Shown here in pieces: positions 4,964-7,028 of a stretch of DNA of 7,028 nt (position 1 is the stretch's first letter; every line of letters starts with the position of its first letter). The notes beneath the pieces are model-generated. The model made no database searches and was not told the DNA's origin. It worked only from the letters and a program-made list of their open reading frames with translations. The position numbers and the translations under genes were made by a program. The stretch spans positions 1 to 7,028 of the forward strand of contig JBIIJX010000127.1 of the NCBI GenBank assembly GCA_044233495.1, given 5' to 3'. Source of the stretch: UBA10649 sp044233495. Lineage in GTDB: Bacteria; Actinomycetota; Actinomycetes; S36-B12.

Positions 4964-6484
4964 ATGGCACGGGACGATCGCACGACTGACGCCAACGCCG
5001 CGCCGGACGACCTCCACCACACCATCCCCCTCGTGATGCCGTCGCGCATCGGCTGGGCCGAGGCGCACACCCAATGGGATCGCCCGCACCTGCGCCGGGA
5101 CCCGCTGCGGGTCTACGCCACGCGGGCGGTCGTCCTCGACCTGCTTGCGATCATCGTGGCCGGTGTCACCGGCTTCATCCTGCGCTGGGCCATCCCGTAC
5201 TCGGTCGAGCTCAACGATCCCACCTATGTCTCCTTCGTCGTCGTCGTCGTGGTCGCGTGGATGGCGGTGCTCGTGCTGCGCGGGGCGTACGACACCCGCG
5301 TGCTGGGCGTCGGTTCGGAGGAGTTCAAGCGCGTGGTCGGCGCGACGGCGATGGTGTTCGCCGCGATCGCAGTCGTGGCCTTCGCCCTGAAGCTCGAGCT
5401 GTCGCGTGGATTCGTCCTCATCACCTTCGTCGTCGGCATCGTCCTGCTCGTCGTGGTGCGCTGGAGCCTGCGCGCGTGGCTCCGGCATGAGCGTCGCTAC
5501 GGGCACTTCCTGCATCGAACCGTCGTCATCGGCCAGGGCGATGCGATGACAGAGATCGTCGACATGCTCGATCGCGACCCTGTCGCAGGCTTCACCGTGG
5601 TCGACGTCATCGATGAGGTGGACTCGGACGCCACCGAGGCGCAGCTGGACGCGTGGCTCGACGAGGTCATGACGCGCATCTCGCTCGAGGACGCCGACAC
5701 CGTCGCCGTCGCGGGCTCGCCGGCCTTGGGCCCCAAGGTGATCCAGCGCCTGGCCTGGCGCCTTGAGGGTCCGCGCGTGGATCTTCTCGTGGCACCGACC
5801 GTGGGCGACGTCGCCGGCCCGCGCGTGTCGATGCGCATGGCCGCCGACCTTCCCCTGCTGCACCTCGACGAGCCGCACCTGACCGGCCCCAAGCGCGCTA
5901 TCAAGCGCACCCTCGACGTCGTGTTCGGCACCGTGCTGTTCGTCCTGTTCCTGCCGTTCATGCTGGTCGCTGCAATCGGCGTCAAGCTCTCCAGCCGAGG
6001 CCCGATGCTGTACTTCCAGGAGCGGGTCGGCCGCGGCGGCCAGATCATCCGCATCGCGAAGTTCCGGACGATGTACGTGGGGTCGGACAAGATCCGCGAT
6101 CAGGTGATCGGCGCGCCCGATGACGGCATCGCCGACCGCTACAAGGCCGATCCGCGCATCACTCCCTTCGGGCGATTCCTGCGTCGGTGGTCCATCGACG
6201 AGATGCCTCAGGTGGCGGCCGTCATCGCCGGGTCGATGTCGCTCGTGGGCCCGCGGCCGGTGCTCGTCGACGAGATGCCCCTGCTGGGGGACGCCGATCA
6301 TCGCCGTCACCTCACCAAGCCCGGCCTCACCGGCCTGTGGCAGGTCTCCGGTCGCAAGACGACCGACTGGGAGGAGCGCATGCGCCTCGACCTGGAGTAC
6401 ATCGAGAACTGGTCGCCGGCGCTCGACCTCGTGATCGTGGCCAAGACGGTCAAGGCCGTGGTGGTCGGCGACGGGGCCTACTGA
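4964..6484 (+). CDS. Polyprenyl-phosphate glycosylphosphotransferase (WbaP/WcaJ/EpsE type)
   Basis: This 506-residue membrane enzyme is predicted to transfer a sugar-1-phosphate from a nucleotide sugar to undecaprenyl phosphate, the first step of exopolysaccharide assembly. After a polar N-terminus there are four membrane helices at about 54-76, 88-106, 124-143 and 149-168. A soluble Rossmann-like domain follows at about 183-300, starting TVVIGQGDAM. Then come a membrane or re-entrant helix at about 316-340 and the catalytic domain. Catalytic-domain motifs are YFQERVGRGGQIIRIAKFRTM, DPRITPFGRFLRR, SIDEMPQ with the Asp-Glu dyad D412-E413, SLVGPRPV and KPGLTGLWQVSGR. Length and order match the complete long-form family (EPS sugar transferase, TIGR03025-like). 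The sugar donor cannot be assigned. The start at 4964 follows the AAGGAGGT site. It lies upstream of a DUF4012-type gene, a pairing often seen in actinobacterial polysaccharide loci. Confidence 0.94.
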   Translation: MARDDRTTDANAAPDDLHHTIPLVMPSRIGWAEAHTQWDRPHLRRDPLRVYATRAVVLDLLAIIVAGVTGFILRWAIPYSVELNDPTYVSFVVVVVVAWMAVLVLRGAYDTRVLGVGSEEFKRVVGATAMVFAAIAVVAFALKLELSRGFVLITFVVGIVLLVVVRWSLRAWLRHERRYGHFLHRTVVIGQGDAMTEIVDMLDRDPVAGFTVVDVIDEVDSDATEAQLDAWLDEVMTRISLEDADTVAVAGSPALGPKVIQRLAWRLEGPRVDLLVAPTVGDVAGPRVSMRMAADLPLLHLDEPHLTGPKRAIKRTLDVVFGTVLFVLFLPFMLVAAIGVKLSSRGPMLYFQERVGRGGQIIRIAKFRTMYVGSDKIRDQVIGAPDDGIADRYKADPRITPFGRFLRRWSIDEMPQVAAVIAGSMSLVGPRPVLVDEMPLLGDADHRRHLTKPGLTGLWQVSGRKTTDWEERMRLDLEYIENWSPALDLVIVAKTVKAVVVGDGAY

Positions 6485-6552
6485 CCCGCCGTCCTCGGAT
6501 CCTCTGCACGTGGCCGCCCGGGGCCCCGAGTGACCACTCGCGGCGCCCAGCG

Positions 6553-6577
6553 GCCCCTCGCGGAGCCTGGGAGGGGC
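6553..6577 (+). terminator. Weak hairpin between the transferase and the DUF4012-type gene
   Basis: GCCCCTC (6553-6559) pairs with GAGGGGC (6571-6577) across an 11-base loop. It lies about 70 bases after the transferase stop and just ahead of a candidate -10 box. A smaller inverted repeat, CGAGTG-AC-CACTCG, lies at 6527-6540. Either could end the upstream transcript, but neither has a T-run, and GC-rich DNA gives such pairs by chance. Confidence 0.25.
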
Positions 6578-6590
6578 GGATACGCCTCCG

Positions 6591-6596
6591 TATACT
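6591..6596 (+). promoter_or_regulatory. -10 box (TATACT) for the DUF4012-type gene
   Basis: TATACT is a near-consensus -10 hexamer in very GC-rich surroundings and ends 6 bases before the GTG at 6603, so the transcript is probably leaderless. The -35 position (about 6568-6573, TGGGAG) is poor. An inverted repeat ATACG-cctc-CGTAT (6580-6593) overlaps the hexamer and may be a regulator site. Confidence 0.5.
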
Positions 6597-6602
6597 CGCG
6601 AG

Positions 6603-7028
6603 GTGTCTGTGAGCCGCCCACGCCTGGTGCTGGGCGGCTTTCTCGTCGCCGGGGTGGGCGGGTTCGTCCTGTGGATGCAGGCCGGGCTGGTGTGGTCCAC
6701 CGCGAACCTCGCCGCCGGTGCCTACGGCCTGCAGGACAACCTGTCGGGGGCCGCGAGCGGCCTCACCGCGGGTGACTACGCCAGCGCCCGCGAGTTCTAC
6801 GACAAGGCCCAGCAGGCCACGGTGCGCCTGCAGAAGTCGGTCGATATCGCCCCCTTCGAGCTCGTCGGACGCGTCCCGGGCGTGGCGGTGGCCGCGGACA
6901 ACTGGCGGCTCGCGGTCGATGCCGCGGGCGCCCTCACGATGGCAACCGGCGACCTCATCGCCCTGTACGGCGACCTGTCGGGCAAGGGTGACGGCCCCAA
7001 GATCTTCAGCGACGGAGCCATCGACCTC
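6603..7028 (+). CDS. DUF4012-type membrane-anchored protein, 3' truncated by window edge
   Basis: The frame is open from the GTG at 6603 to the window end, giving 142 visible residues. After the short basic N-terminus MSVSRPR comes one membrane helix (about residues 8-31, LVLGGFLVAGVGGFVLW). Next is a helical, Ala-rich extracytoplasmic segment with LQDNLSGAASGLTAGDYASAREFYDKAQQATVRLQ and then IAPFELVGRVPGVAVAADNWRLAVDAA. This order is the usual beginning of actinobacterial DUF4012 proteins: membrane anchor, alternating helices with an AGDYASAR-like repeat, a 'grvPgvg' turn, and a paired helix. Their function is not established, but they recur with glycosylphosphotransferases in polysaccharide loci. 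The GTG at 6603 is favoured by the -10 spacing. A GTG at 6609, with GAGGTG only 3 bases upstream, is the alternative and would remove two residues. Confidence 0.78.
   Translation, partial: MSVSRPRLVLGGFLVAGVGGFVLWMQAGLVWSTANLAAGAYGLQDNLSGAASGLTAGDYASAREFYDKAQQATVRLQKSVDIAPFELVGRVPGVAVAADNWRLAVDAAGALTMATGDLIALYGDLSGKGDGPKIFSDGAIDL

Noticed and set aside
5230..5260. GTC trinucleotide run
   Set aside because: It encodes a poly-Val stretch of the second membrane helix of the transferase, which is normal for the family in a high-GC host.
4931..6700. 589-codon open frame on the minus strand opposite the glycosylphosphotransferase
   Set aside because: Its composition is Asp/His/Arg-rich with no family motifs, and the + strand frame has complete catalytic motifs across the same span.
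1..7028. tRNA, rRNA, CRISPR array, insertion sequence or riboswitch
   Set aside because: I saw no cloverleaf, no regularly spaced repeats, no transposase motifs and no long structured leader; the gaps between genes are all under about 120 bases.

Overview
The window comes from a high-GC actinobacterium. Codons end almost entirely in G or C. It carries gene families typical of that phylum: a DUF559-type nuclease-fold protein, an N-terminally membrane-anchored DUF4012-type protein, and a Phd-type antitoxin paired with a PIN toxin. Several genes have a TANNNT -10 box placed 6-7 bases before the start codon, as in leaderless actinobacterial mRNAs. I cannot name the genus; Nocardioidaceae-like is only a guess. 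All seven recognised genes are on the + strand, and no gap between genes exceeds about 120 bases.

Layout: (1) 1-732 is the 3' part of a DUF559 nuclease-fold protein. It ends inside a perfect 23-bp inverted repeat (717-777). (2) 816-1535 is a class I SAM-dependent methyltransferase. (3) 1635-2882 and 2858-4159 are a tandem, overlapping pair of paralogous GH-A clan (GH39/PslG-like) glycosidases. The first has a secretory signal peptide and the second a lipoprotein signal peptide. (4) 4260-4502 and 4499-4897 form a Phd-antitoxin/PIN-toxin module. It has a well-formed promoter, an apparent tandem-repeat operator and a leaderless start. (5) 4964-6484 is a complete polyprenyl-phosphate glycosylphosphotransferase of the WbaP/WcaJ/EpsE type. 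(6) 6603-7028 is the 5' part of a DUF4012-type gene that runs off the window.

Taken together, 1635-7028 looks like the edge of an exopolysaccharide locus. The glycosylphosphotransferase would start glycan assembly on undecaprenyl phosphate. DUF4012 proteins recur beside such enzymes in actinobacteria. The two exported glycosidases resemble in principle the glycan hydrolases embedded in polysaccharide clusters, such as PslG in the Psl system. The toxin-antitoxin pair sits between the glycosidases and the initiating transferase. The glycosidase-pair and polysaccharide link is inferred from context, and no substrate can be read from the sequence.
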